Of a DNA stretch of 64,000 nt, positions 8,225 to 16,638 are shown piece after piece (position 1 is the first letter of the stretch; each line of letters opens with the position of its first letter). The stretch is from Rothia amarae (GTDB lineage Bacteria > Actinomycetota > Actinomycetes > Actinomycetales > Micrococcaceae), in the NCBI RefSeq assembly GCF_014705945.2, contig NZ_CP061538.1, positions 1,054,001 to 1,118,000 of the forward strand, in the 5' to 3' direction. The translations under genes were made by a program, and so were the position numbers. The notes below the pieces were generated by a model. It was not told the origin of the DNA and did no database searches. It saw nothing but the letters and a program-made list of their open reading frames with translations.

Positions 8225-9547
8225 ATGACCAGCGCACTACGAATCGAAGGTGGCAACCCGCTCACCGGTGAAGTTAAAGTTCGCGGAGCCAAAAACCTTG
8301 TTCCCAAGGCGATGGTTGCTGCGCTACTGGGCTCTACCCCTTCTACGTTGCGCAATGTTCCCGAGATTAAAGACGTTCAGGTAGTCACCTCTTTGGTGGA
8401 GCTTCACGGCGTAGCGGTTCACAATGATCCCAAAACCGGTGAACTCACCATGGACCCCACCAATGTTTCTTTGGCTAACCACGCTGATATTGACGCTCAC
8501 GCTGGCGATTCACGTATCCCTATTTTGCTCTGCGGTCCTCTTTTGCACACTTTGGGCGAAGCGTTTATTCCTGACTTGGGTGGCTGCCGTATTGGTGATC
8601 GTCCGATTAACTACCACCTGCGTGTTCTTGAAGAATTCGGCGCCAAGGTAGAGAAGCTTCCCACCGGTATCTCCATGCGAGCTCCTTCAGACGGTTTGAA
8701 GGGTGCAAAGATTCACCTGGAATACCCCTCGGTTGGCGCAACTGAGCAGGTACTTCTGGCTGCAACTCGTGCAGAAGGTAAGACTGAACTGACCGGTGCA
8801 GCTATCGAACCTGAAATCATGGACTTGATTGCTATCTTGCAAAAGATGGGCGCAATCATCACTGTGGAAACCGATCGTCAGATTATCATTGAGGGCGTGG
8901 ATGAGCTCAAGGGCTATACCCACACCGCTCTTCCTGACCGCAACGAATCTGCTTCTTGGGGTTCTGCGGCTCTTGCGACCGGCGGCGATATCTTTGTTCG
9001 CGGCGCAGATCAGAAGGACATGAGCACCTTCCTCAACGTCTTTCGCAAGATGGGCGGCGGCCTCGATATTCAAGACGACGGCATCCGCTTCTACCACCCC
9101 GGAACCGACCTGAACCCCTTGTTCGTTGAAACGAACGTACACCCCGGCTTTATGACTGACTGGCAGCAGCCACTGGTTGTTGCTATGACGCAGGCACAGG
9201 GCGTATCAGTAGTTCACGAAACCGTGTACGAAAACCGCTTTGGTTTTACCGATGCTTTGGTTCGCATGGGTGCTACCGTGCAGATTCACAAAGACTGCTT
9301 GGGTCCCACCGTGTGCCGTTTCGGTCATCAGAACTTCAAGCACTCCGCCATCATTACCGGCAAGACTCCTTTGCACGGTGCAGACATCAACGTACCTGAC
9401 CTACGTGGTGGCTTCTCCCACATCATTGCCGCTTTGACCGCTGAAGGCACTTCGAATGTCACTGGCGTATCTGTGATTTCCCGCGGCTATGAGCACTTTG
9501 TGGACAAGCTGCAGGGCTTGGGAGCTCAGTTCGAGGTTTTGAGCTAA
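8225..9547 (+). CDS. murA: UDP-N-acetylglucosamine 1-carboxyvinyltransferase
   Basis: 440 residues from ATG 8225; a GTG nine codons upstream is also in frame but the conserved N-terminus begins here. MurA transfers enolpyruvate from PEP to UDP-GlcNAc, the first committed step of peptidoglycan synthesis in the cytoplasm. The N-terminal GAKN motif and the catalytic loop GGCRIGDRP are present. The loop carries Cys121, the residue alkylated by fosfomycin, rather than the Asp found in mycobacterial MurA. The stop overlaps the start of the acyltransferase gene (TAATG), indicating one operon. Confidence 0.95.
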   Translation: MTSALRIEGGNPLTGEVKVRGAKNLVPKAMVAALLGSTPSTLRNVPEIKDVQVVTSLVELHGVAVHNDPKTGELTMDPTNVSLANHADIDAHAGDSRIPILLCGPLLHTLGEAFIPDLGGCRIGDRPINYHLRVLEEFGAKVEKLPTGISMRAPSDGLKGAKIHLEYPSVGATEQVLLAATRAEGKTELTGAAIEPEIMDLIAILQKMGAIITVETDRQIIIEGVDELKGYTHTALPDRNESASWGSAALATGGDIFVRGADQKDMSTFLNVFRKMGGGLDIQDDGIRFYHPGTDLNPLFVETNVHPGFMTDWQQPLVVAMTQAQGVSVVHETVYENRFGFTDALVRMGATVQIHKDCLGPTVCRFGHQNFKHSAIITGKTPLHGADINVPDLRGGFSHIIAALTAEGTSNVTGVSVISRGYEHFVDKLQGLGAQFEVLS

Positions 9548-10320
9548 TGAAAGGCTCGGCTACCTCCCAGCAGCCATTGCCAGAGCTCAAGCCCACGGCA
9601 TTCGGTGATTCGATGTACCGGGTCTTGGGAACCGCCGCGCGCGGTGTATATCGCTCGCTTCTTTCCCTCCAGCTAGAGGGCAAAGAAAAGCTACCTCGAG
9701 ACCGCGGGTACATCGTGATTTCTAATCACCTCACCGAGCTCGATCCGGTAACCGTGGCCTACCCGGTCTTCGTGACAGGTACTTTACCCCGGTTCCTTGC
9801 CAAAGAATCTCTCTTCCGGGCACCTGGCCTTGGATGGATTTTGCGGACACTCGCTCATATCCCCGTAGCACGCGGCTCGGTCGATGCCCGCAAGTCCCTT
9901 GAGACCGCACAGAACGTGGTGGACGGTGGGGGAGCGGTCATTATTTATCCAGAGGGCACTTTATCGAAGGACCCCGATGGATGGCCGATGGCTGGACGGA
10001 CGGGCGCCGCGCGTCTTGCCCTGGCTACAGGTGCACCGGTCATTCCTATTGCTCACTGGGGGGACCAAGATTTCCTCCCCCCGCATAGCAAGCCCAGCAT
10101 TTTGCCCCGCAAAAAGGTGCGCGTGAAAGTGGGGACTCCGCTGGATTTCTCGCACATTGTGCAGTCTGAACCAGGCAAAAAGTACACGCGCTCAGAGCTC
10201 GTGGAACTCACTGACTTTATGTTGGACGCCGTCACCGAACTCCTCGAAGATATTCGAGGTGAAAAAGCCCCAGAGGGTAGATTTAATCCTGCCACTGGTC
10301 AGCGAGAAATAAGGGGTTAG
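9547..10320 (+). CDS. plsC: 1-acyl-sn-glycerol-3-phosphate acyltransferase
   Basis: 257 residues of the PlsC/LPLAT family, which acylates lysophosphatidic acid to phosphatidic acid at the membrane. The catalytic motif NHLTELD (NHx4D) is at about residues 60-66 and the glycerophosphate-binding YPEGT at about 137-141. It is translationally coupled to murA by a one-base overlap and is followed after two bases by gpsA, which makes the glycerol-3-phosphate backbone, so these neighbours are functionally linked. The exact acyl acceptor cannot be proven from sequence. Confidence 0.9.
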   Translation: MKGSATSQQPLPELKPTAFGDSMYRVLGTAARGVYRSLLSLQLEGKEKLPRDRGYIVISNHLTELDPVTVAYPVFVTGTLPRFLAKESLFRAPGLGWILRTLAHIPVARGSVDARKSLETAQNVVDGGGAVIIYPEGTLSKDPDGWPMAGRTGAARLALATGAPVIPIAHWGDQDFLPPHSKPSILPRKKVRVKVGTPLDFSHIVQSEPGKKYTRSELVELTDFMLDAVTELLEDIRGEKAPEGRFNPATGQREIRG

Positions 10321-10322
10321 TA

Positions 10323-11393
10323 GTGACTGCATCGGTACAAAAAGTAGCGGTTCTTGGAGCCGGTAGCTGGGGAACCGCATTCGCCAAAATTGTAGCGGAT
10401 ACGGCCGCTGAACAGCAGACTTCAGTTGAAACGGTACTGTGGGGGCGAAACCCTCAATCGATGCAACAGTGTCAACAAACTCGGGTGAACGAGAAGTATT
10501 TTCCCGGCATAGTGCTGCCCGAAAAGCTTCAGTTCACCGCAGACCTGCAAGAAGCTCTCTCAGGCGCCGATATTGTGGTCTTAGCTATCCCTGCTCAGTC
10601 TTTGCGAGCTCAGCTTGAAGTGGCAATTCCGCTGAGTGAGCCGCACGCCGTCTTCGTTTCTTTGGCGAAGGGGCTGGAACAGGGCACGCGTTTGCGCATG
10701 TCGGAAGTCATTGCAGATGTGCTGTCAAAAGTACATCCGCAGCTGAGTGAGTCCGAGACACAGTCGCGCATTGCGGTCTTATCCGGGCCCAATCTCGCGA
10801 AAGAAATCGTGGCAGAGCAACCGACCGCATCGGTGATTGCCGCGCATACTGATGAAATCGCCCAAGCGATTGCCAAGGTGTGCGCAAGCTCTTATTTCCG
10901 CCCTTACACCGGTACAGATATTGTGGGGGTTGAAATTGGCGGGCTGGTCAAAAACGTTATTGCTCTTTGTGTAGGAATGTGCGATGGGCTGGGCTACGGT
11001 GATAACTCCAAAGCTTCGGTTATGACCCGCGGATTGGCAGAAATTACCCGTCTTGCACTGGCTCTAGGTGGAGAACCCGCCACCATGAGCGGTCTGGCAG
11101 GCATGGGCGATTTGGTTGCAACCTGCTCTTCTCCGCTGTCTCGCAATCACACTGCCGGTCGCCACCTAGCTGCAGGAGTTTCATCCCGCGAGCTGGGCAC
11201 TGTCATGACGCAGACTGCCGAATCAGTGAAGACCGCGCCCGTCGTCGTCGAACTAGCATCCCAACACGGTATTGAAATGCCCATCTGCGAGGCAGTGACC
11301 GCCGTCCTTGCTGACCAACTCAACATCAAAGATTTAGCCCCGCAGCTTCTAGGCAGAAGTCTGAAGAACGAAAACAGCACTCGTTCGCTCTAA
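10323..11393 (+). CDS. gpsA: glycerol-3-phosphate dehydrogenase [NAD(P)+]
   Basis: 356 residues from GTG 10323. It reduces dihydroxyacetone phosphate to sn-glycerol-3-phosphate for phospholipid synthesis. The Rossmann motif GAGSWGT is at residues 12-18; the catalytic lysine region is GLVKNVIAL, followed by the GNSKA-like DNSKAS segment. It sits in the murA-plsC-gpsA-ddl run with minimal spacing, matching the conserved actinobacterial order. Confidence 0.96.
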   Translation: MTASVQKVAVLGAGSWGTAFAKIVADTAAEQQTSVETVLWGRNPQSMQQCQQTRVNEKYFPGIVLPEKLQFTADLQEALSGADIVVLAIPAQSLRAQLEVAIPLSEPHAVFVSLAKGLEQGTRLRMSEVIADVLSKVHPQLSESETQSRIAVLSGPNLAKEIVAEQPTASVIAAHTDEIAQAIAKVCASSYFRPYTGTDIVGVEIGGLVKNVIALCVGMCDGLGYGDNSKASVMTRGLAEITRLALALGGEPATMSGLAGMGDLVATCSSPLSRNHTAGRHLAAGVSSRELGTVMTQTAESVKTAPVVVELASQHGIEMPICEAVTAVLADQLNIKDLAPQLLGRSLKNENSTRSL

Positions 11394-11422
11394 ACAACCT
11401 AAGAATTGAGAAAATACAAGAG

Positions 11423-12559
11423 ATGTCACACCCCACTTCAGATGCTCACTCCAAAAAGGCAACTGTTGCCCTACTCGCTGGGGGACGTTCCTCAGAGCAT
11501 CCCATTTCTCTGATTACTGCATGCGGTGTACTTGGTTCTATCGACACCGATAAGTTCAACGTGGTGATGATTGGTATTACCGAGGACGGTCGCTGGTATC
11601 TCACCAATCTCGAAGAACTGTCGGCATTGACCGCGCAGGGTCCTTCAGCTCGCTTTACCGCCGGCAATCAGCAGGTCTTCTTGCCCTTAGGTGGCGGCGA
11701 TTCGCGCCTTCGCCTGGTGGATGAAAACAACGAGATGCAGTACAGCGAACCCATCGACGTCGTATTCCCACTTTTGCACGGACCCTTTGGAGAAGACGGC
11801 ACTGTGCAAGGTCTGCTGGAAATGGCAGATTTGAAGTATGTGGGCTGTGGCGTGGCAGCTTCTGCCATCGGCATGGATAAGCATTTCATGAAGGTAGCTT
11901 TTGAATCAGCAGGGCTAGAAGTTGGTCCCTACGAAGTGGTGTCCAAACGGCAGTGGGATAAAGATCCGCAGACAGTCAAAGAACGCATTGCAAATCTGGG
12001 CTTCCCCCTGTTCGTCAAGCCTGCGCGCGCTGGTTCTTCCTTCGGCATTACTAAAGTTGATGCAGCAGAGGAATTGGACGCCGCCATTGAAGAAGCTCAC
12101 AGATTTGACCCCAAACTGGTCATCGAAGCTGGTATTGAAGGCCGCGAAATCGAATGCGCAGTGCTGGATACTTCTGCCGGGGGCGTACCGAGAGCTTCCT
12201 ATCCTGGCGAAATCGTGATTACCGATCAGGATCACGGTTTCTACGACTTCGACGCCAAGTATGTTTCGAAGAATTCAGCACGGACGCAATGCCCGGCAGA
12301 TTTGCCAGAGGACGTACAAAAAACCATTCGCGAACTAGCCGTAGAAGCTTTCCTCGCGCTCGATGGTGAAGGGCTTTCTCGGGCAGATTTCTTCTATACT
12401 CCCGATGGAAAAATTATCATCAATGAAGTCAATACCATGCCCGGGTTCACCCCCATCAGCATGTATAAGACCATGTGGGAGAACTCAGGTATTGATTATC
12501 CCTCTCTTATTGAAGAACTCATTCAGCTAGCTCTGGAACGCCCGCTGGGTCTGCGCTAA
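11423..12559 (+). CDS. ddl: D-alanine--D-alanine ligase
   Basis: A 378-residue ATP-grasp enzyme that joins two D-alanines for the peptidoglycan stem peptide. It has the N-terminal GGRSSEHPISL segment, HGPFGEDGTVQG in the first domain, and the C-terminal metal-binding EVNTMPGFT. Length is typical of the actinobacterial form. An intrinsic terminator follows directly, ending the murA-plsC-gpsA-ddl transcription unit. Confidence 0.97.
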   Translation: MSHPTSDAHSKKATVALLAGGRSSEHPISLITACGVLGSIDTDKFNVVMIGITEDGRWYLTNLEELSALTAQGPSARFTAGNQQVFLPLGGGDSRLRLVDENNEMQYSEPIDVVFPLLHGPFGEDGTVQGLLEMADLKYVGCGVAASAIGMDKHFMKVAFESAGLEVGPYEVVSKRQWDKDPQTVKERIANLGFPLFVKPARAGSSFGITKVDAAEELDAAIEEAHRFDPKLVIEAGIEGREIECAVLDTSAGGVPRASYPGEIVITDQDHGFYDFDAKYVSKNSARTQCPADLPEDVQKTIRELAVEAFLALDGEGLSRADFFYTPDGKIIINEVNTMPGFTPISMYKTMWENSGIDYPSLIEELIQLALERPLGLR

Positions 12560-12567
12560 TCCCTATA

Positions 12568-12607
12568 AAATTTGCCCCGCACTGTATCAGCGCGGGGCAA
12601 ATTTTTT
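12568..12607 (+). terminator. intrinsic terminator after ddl
   Basis: AAATTTGCCCCGC (12568-12580) pairs with GCGGGGCAAATTT (12592-12604) and runs into T residues. It ends the ddl operon. Because both arms end in A/T runs it can also serve the convergent lipoprotein gene on the minus strand. Confidence 0.9.
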
Positions 12608-12653
12608 ACAGTGGCTTTAGCCGGCTGATTTAAGTTCTCTCAAGTGCTGCTTA

Positions 12654-13193
12654 CTAGCCTTGGGTACTGAGCGAATCATCGATGTTGCTACATTTTTCGG
12701 TCTGTTTTAGCTGGGCTACGGGTGAACCTAGCTCTACGAGCAAGGTAGAACTGCTGACTTTATCGGCGTCGAAAGTGACCTGTACATTAGGGGAGCGGCC
12801 GAAAGTGGTGGCTGTCCAGGTGCCGGTCGCGGTCTGGGTGGAAGAAGTGGAGCCGTCCTTTTCTTCGGACGGCTTGATAATCCAATCCACGCCATTGACC
12901 GAAGCACACGGATCAGATACAGGACCGGGAACCTCCACTCCGCATTTGAGAATAATCGACGCGGGATCTCCCCAGGCAGTAGTAGCCTGAGCGGTCGTTT
13001 CCCTCTGCGCCAATCCGCCCAGCTCTTCCGGCATGGCAACTAAGGCTTTGGCGCACTCGGGATTAGTGGCATCCGGTGCGGGCTCTAAATGGACCGGCCC
13101 TGCCCCGCACGCCGTCATCAGCAAGCTCAGCGGAAGCAAGAAAGCCAGCGCCGCGCGTCTTACTATTTGGGGTGACGTTGAAGAAAACACCAT
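12654..13193 (-). CDS. DUF3515 lipoprotein
   Basis: A 179-residue secreted lipoprotein: a basic N-terminus, a hydrophobic stretch (about 13-27) and a lipobox LMTAC that places the lipidated Cys at residue 29. The mature part carries three further cysteines and matches the DUF3515 family that neighbours ddl and thiL in actinobacteria. It is convergent with ddl. Its function is unknown; the location next to wall genes is suggestive only. Confidence 0.85.
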   Translation of the reverse strand: MVFSSTSPQIVRRAALAFLLPLSLLMTACGAGPVHLEPAPDATNPECAKALVAMPEELGGLAQRETTAQATTAWGDPASIILKCGVEVPGPVSDPCASVNGVDWIIKPSEEKDGSTSSTQTATGTWTATTFGRSPNVQVTFDADKVSSSTLLVELGSPVAQLKQTEKCSNIDDSLSTQG

Positions 13194-13282
13194 TCCATCC
13201 TACCCAAGGCGGGGGCGGGAGAGTGTGGCAGGTTCATCATTTTCTTCGCTCACACTCACTGCTAGGCTGAGGGAGATAGAAA

Positions 13283-14545
13283 ATGCAGAAGGGGGCAAGC
13301 ATGAGAGAACGCTCATGGCAGGGTGGACTGAAAACCGCAGGTGCAGTAGGTCTGCTCACAGGCGTATCCATTATTTCAGTCACAGTTGCCCAGGCTGAAT
13401 CACCTGTTGCCCCCGCTACTTCAGCCGCCGCGCCCACTGCCCTCACCACCGGTGCGAGCGCAGAACCAGCCCCCCCTGGCATGGAGGTGGCTCAGAGCTC
13501 ACCCGCTGCAGTTCCTGCAGAACCTACTGCTCCAACAACGAGCCCTACTCCTGAGTCCACAGACCAGCCAATGAGCGCACCGAGTCTTACCGCTCAGCCG
13601 ACGGATGCCCCGACGACAGAGCTTATTGAGGCACCTCCAGCAGAGCCAACTGCTACCCCTTCGGCGGAACCAACAACTCAGCCGACTGCTGAGCCAACGA
13701 ACGAACCTACCACTGAACCCACGGTAGAACCGACAACCCCACCAACAGTTGCCCCTCCTGTTGAGCCAACTACCGAGCCAACTGTTGAGCCGACTGCCGT
13801 ACCTACCGCGCAGCCCTCCGTTGCCCCGGTTCCGCTTCCCACCGAGGCTCCAACTCTTCCGCCCACTGCAGCGCCTAGCCTTGCTCCGACGTCGATACCG
13901 ACGGTGGCGCCCTCTAACGCTCCCGTGCCTACGAATGTTCCTGAACCTTCGGTAGCACCCTCTGCTGCCCCCGCCCAAAGCGGTCAGCCGCAGGTGCCGG
14001 TTCCGCCAGCGGTTCCGGGCACTCCTTCACCCGTGGTGCCCACAACTCGGACTACTGTCCCGGTGCCTCAGGCTGCTCCGAGCCCTCAGGCGCCCTCTCA
14101 ATCTTCTGCCGTTCCAACCCCGAGCCCTCAGGCGCCCAGTACCTTGGAACAGTGGGCTCAGAATCGTTCTCAGCCAGCGCCGCAGCCCCTCCCACAGCGA
14201 TCCAAGTTAGAAAATATTGCTGGAATTGCCCGGGATCCGCAAAACAATACTGCCTTGCGTGATAGCGACCAGGCACATTCGCCCCAGGGCGCAGCCGCTT
14301 GGGTAGAGAATTTCTTCAAGTCTGATAATCACACAGGCTCCTCAGGAGACGGCACTACTGCCGGGGTCACAGGAGCTTCTGATCAGGAACAGTCTTCATC
14401 GTCAGTGCTCACCAACGAGGCTCTAACCCGTGGGCAGGCAATTATCAAGGGGTATGGTTCAGCTTTGCTCTTTTCTCTAGTGGGACTCGGTACGATTTTT
14501 TATGTCACCCGCGAATTCTCGCGCTCTACTCGTGGTGACCGCTAA
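13283..14545 (+). CDS. Pro/Thr-rich repeat surface protein with signal peptide and C-terminal membrane anchor
   Basis: 420 residues (or 414 from an ATG at 13301; both starts have good ribosome binding sites). An N-terminal signal peptide ends at about AQA (residue 38). Residues about 60-270 are low-complexity Pro/Thr/Ala/Glu built on a four-residue xxPT unit (EPTTEPTVEPT and variants), followed by a Pro/Ser/Gln-rich part. A single membrane segment (about 393-410) and a short basic tail end the protein. There is no LPXTG sorting motif. The layout fits an extended, probably glycosylatable stalk crossing the wall from the membrane. thiL follows after 5 bases. Function unknown. Confidence 0.75.
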   Translation: MQKGASMRERSWQGGLKTAGAVGLLTGVSIISVTVAQAESPVAPATSAAAPTALTTGASAEPAPPGMEVAQSSPAAVPAEPTAPTTSPTPESTDQPMSAPSLTAQPTDAPTTELIEAPPAEPTATPSAEPTTQPTAEPTNEPTTEPTVEPTTPPTVAPPVEPTTEPTVEPTAVPTAQPSVAPVPLPTEAPTLPPTAAPSLAPTSIPTVAPSNAPVPTNVPEPSVAPSAAPAQSGQPQVPVPPAVPGTPSPVVPTTRTTVPVPQAAPSPQAPSQSSAVPTPSPQAPSTLEQWAQNRSQPAPQPLPQRSKLENIAGIARDPQNNTALRDSDQAHSPQGAAAWVENFFKSDNHTGSSGDGTTAGVTGASDQEQSSSSVLTNEALTRGQAIIKGYGSALLFSLVGLGTIFYVTREFSRSTRGDR

Positions 14546-14550
14546 AAGCT

Positions 14551-15651
14551 ATGAAATCTTCAGCGCACAGTGCAGCAACATTCGCATCCCCGGTAGGGAA
14601 GTTTTCAGAATCGGAGATTTTGCAGGCTTTTGTGCCGTTGCTCGAAGAACACAATCGATGGGCGGGGGCTCAACCAGGAAATCTTGTCGAAATGACGGTG
14701 GGGCCCGGCGACGATTGCTCGGTACTTTCCATGCCGGCTTCCCAGTTGGTATTCACTACCGATACGCAGACCGAGGGGCAGGATTTCAGAAGGCAGTGGA
14801 ATTCCGGGGATACCACCACTGGCTATGATGTTGGCTGGAAAGCAGCCACCCAGAACCTTGCCGATGTGGTGTCCATGGGTGCAGAACCGATCACTTTGCT
14901 GGTTTCGCTTTCCACTCCGCCGGATATTCCTTTGCAATGGCTCAAAGATTTTGCCAGGGGGCTCACTGACTCGTGTCGGAAGAATGGTGCTGAACGCTGC
15001 TCTATTTCCGGTGGAGACTTAGGTGCGAGTACTGAGATTTCTGTGACGGTGACGGCGGTGGGTCGGTGTGCAGGTGCGCCACTTCTCCGTTCGGGCGCTC
15101 AGGTTGGCGACGTCGTCGCTATCGCTGGTGAGCTAGGCACGGCAGCCGCTGGCTTTGCGGTGATGGAGTACTCTCAAGGATTCAGCATCGATGATTTAGA
15201 GAATCGCCCCGGGCATATTTTGCGAGCGGTTCAAGCACAACAACGACCGCAGACGCCGATGAGAAATGCGCTTCAGGCGGTCGGGGTAGCCCACGCCATG
15301 ATGGACATTTCAGATGGTCCAGTGCGAGATGCTCAGCGTATCGCCCAAGCGTCCAAGGTTTCCATCCATCTTGAAACTGAACTGTTCAGAGCGGATATTG
15401 CCCAGCTTGAACCCGTGGCGGACTGGCTCACTGCCCGTTCTCAGACCCAAGAATTTTCCCTTTCAACTGCCACCCGCTGGGTTCTCTCCGGCGGCGAAAA
15501 CCACGGCATGTTAGCGTGTTTTCCTGCAGATACTCCATTGCCGAAAGGGTTTCGGGCAGTAGGAAGATGCGAGAGGACCCACCCCGATAGCGTTTTCGTT
15601 GATGGCAAAGTGCCCAGCGATAAAGGGTGGGATCACTTTCTCGCAGAGTAA
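14551..15651 (+). CDS. thiL: thiamine-monophosphate kinase
   Basis: 366 residues of the PurM/ThiL fold; it phosphorylates thiamine monophosphate to thiamine diphosphate. Motifs: GPGDDCSV (ATP/Mg site, about residues 51-58), DVGWKA..NLADVVSMGAEP, SGGDLG, and the C-terminal MMDISDGPVRDA and GGENHG. It is about 30 residues longer at the N-terminus than short homologues. The position ahead of the DAK2 gene and recG is a conserved actinobacterial arrangement. Confidence 0.93.
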   Translation: MKSSAHSAATFASPVGKFSESEILQAFVPLLEEHNRWAGAQPGNLVEMTVGPGDDCSVLSMPASQLVFTTDTQTEGQDFRRQWNSGDTTTGYDVGWKAATQNLADVVSMGAEPITLLVSLSTPPDIPLQWLKDFARGLTDSCRKNGAERCSISGGDLGASTEISVTVTAVGRCAGAPLLRSGAQVGDVVAIAGELGTAAAGFAVMEYSQGFSIDDLENRPGHILRAVQAQQRPQTPMRNALQAVGVAHAMMDISDGPVRDAQRIAQASKVSIHLETELFRADIAQLEPVADWLTARSQTQEFSLSTATRWVLSGGENHGMLACFPADTPLPKGFRAVGRCERTHPDSVFVDGKVPSDKGWDHFLAE

Positions 15652-15726
15652 AATTTTCATCAAAGGTATTTCGGACAGACTCGTGCGCTGAGAGCCGCGC
15701 GATTCGATGAAAGAAGAGGCAAAGCC

Positions 15727-16638
15727 ATGAAGCAGTGGACTATGCAAGAACTGTGGAAACCTTGGATGAGCCTGTCCATTGAATCGCTGGCTCTTCAGGA
15801 GCAGACGCTGAATTCGATGAATGTTTTTCCCGTAGCTGATGCCGATACGGGATCGAATATGCTGGCCACGCTATGCGGTACTTTAGCCCCGTCGGCGTTG
15901 GAGGGCGCTCGCTGTGCCCTTGATTCTTCTCGAGGGAATTCGGGAACGCTTTTGTCTGTGTGGCTAAAGACTCTCGTGGAATCACTCGGTGAAACCGGTA
16001 TACTCACTCCAGAGGCTCTGCACTATGCTTTGTTCCGGGCGTGGGAGGTTGCTCAAACTGCGGTGAGTGCTCCCGCAGAAGGAACTATGCTCACCGTCAT
16101 GCACACTCTCGCTCAGGCTCCGGTTCGAGGGGAACTAGAAGAACATTTTCCTTTCTTGATATCTGAAGCTGCAGAGGCTGCGTTTGCTACGCAAAAGCTA
16201 CAGCAACAAGCGCGTGAGGCGCACACCTTTGACGCCGGCGCTGTGGGTCTCGCGCTGGTGGTGAAGGCATGGGGCCAAGCAATGGGGCTGGAATTACCGC
16301 AGAATAAAACGATGGGCTCTATTCTTACACCGGGACCCGCTGCTGATGCGGGGCAAACACGCCCGGCGTCGTCCGGCGATGCAGGGGTACAGACATCTTC
16401 TACGAGTGTTGAAATCGTATGTACGGTACAGCTCTCCCCGTTGGATATGGCACATTTGCGCAGTAGTTTAGATGCCCTGGGCGATTCAGTAGTGATAGCA
16501 CCGGTGGATCAGGGGAGCGGAACCACGCCCTCATGGCGGGTTCACGTGCATGTACCTCAGCAAGATAAAGCGCTACAGGCGATTCGTGCACTCGCCGAAC
16601 CTGAGAACCTTCAGGTGACCTCGCTGGAGGCACACTAG
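15727..16638 (+). CDS. DAK2 domain protein (fatty acid kinase-like)
   Basis: 303 residues with an N-terminal DAK2 (dihydroxyacetone kinase L) domain. The metal/ATP motif reads FPVADADTGSNML, where the family has PxPDGDTGxNM, followed by SSRGNSGT. In Firmicutes, FakA joins a DAK2 domain to a long C-terminal part and works with a FakB fatty-acid carrier; this actinobacterial relative is shorter and has a small divergent C-terminal domain (about 225-303). Kinase activity is not certain. The stop overlaps the recG start by one base. Confidence 0.8.
   Translation: MKQWTMQELWKPWMSLSIESLALQEQTLNSMNVFPVADADTGSNMLATLCGTLAPSALEGARCALDSSRGNSGTLLSVWLKTLVESLGETGILTPEALHYALFRAWEVAQTAVSAPAEGTMLTVMHTLAQAPVRGELEEHFPFLISEAAEAAFATQKLQQQAREAHTFDAGAVGLALVVKAWGQAMGLELPQNKTMGSILTPGPAADAGQTRPASSGDAGVQTSSTSVEIVCTVQLSPLDMAHLRSSLDALGDSVVIAPVDQGSGTTPSWRVHVHVPQQDKALQAIRALAEPENLQVTSLEAH

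Noticed and set aside
13620-13860. Tandem DNA repeat that might be a CRISPR-like array
   Set aside because: The 12-base periodicity encodes the xxPT protein repeat; there are no spacers.
13499-13978. Gly/Arg/Ser-rich open frame opposite the xxPT repeat
   Set aside because: Its composition simply mirrors the Pro/Thr codons on the other strand; no start signal.
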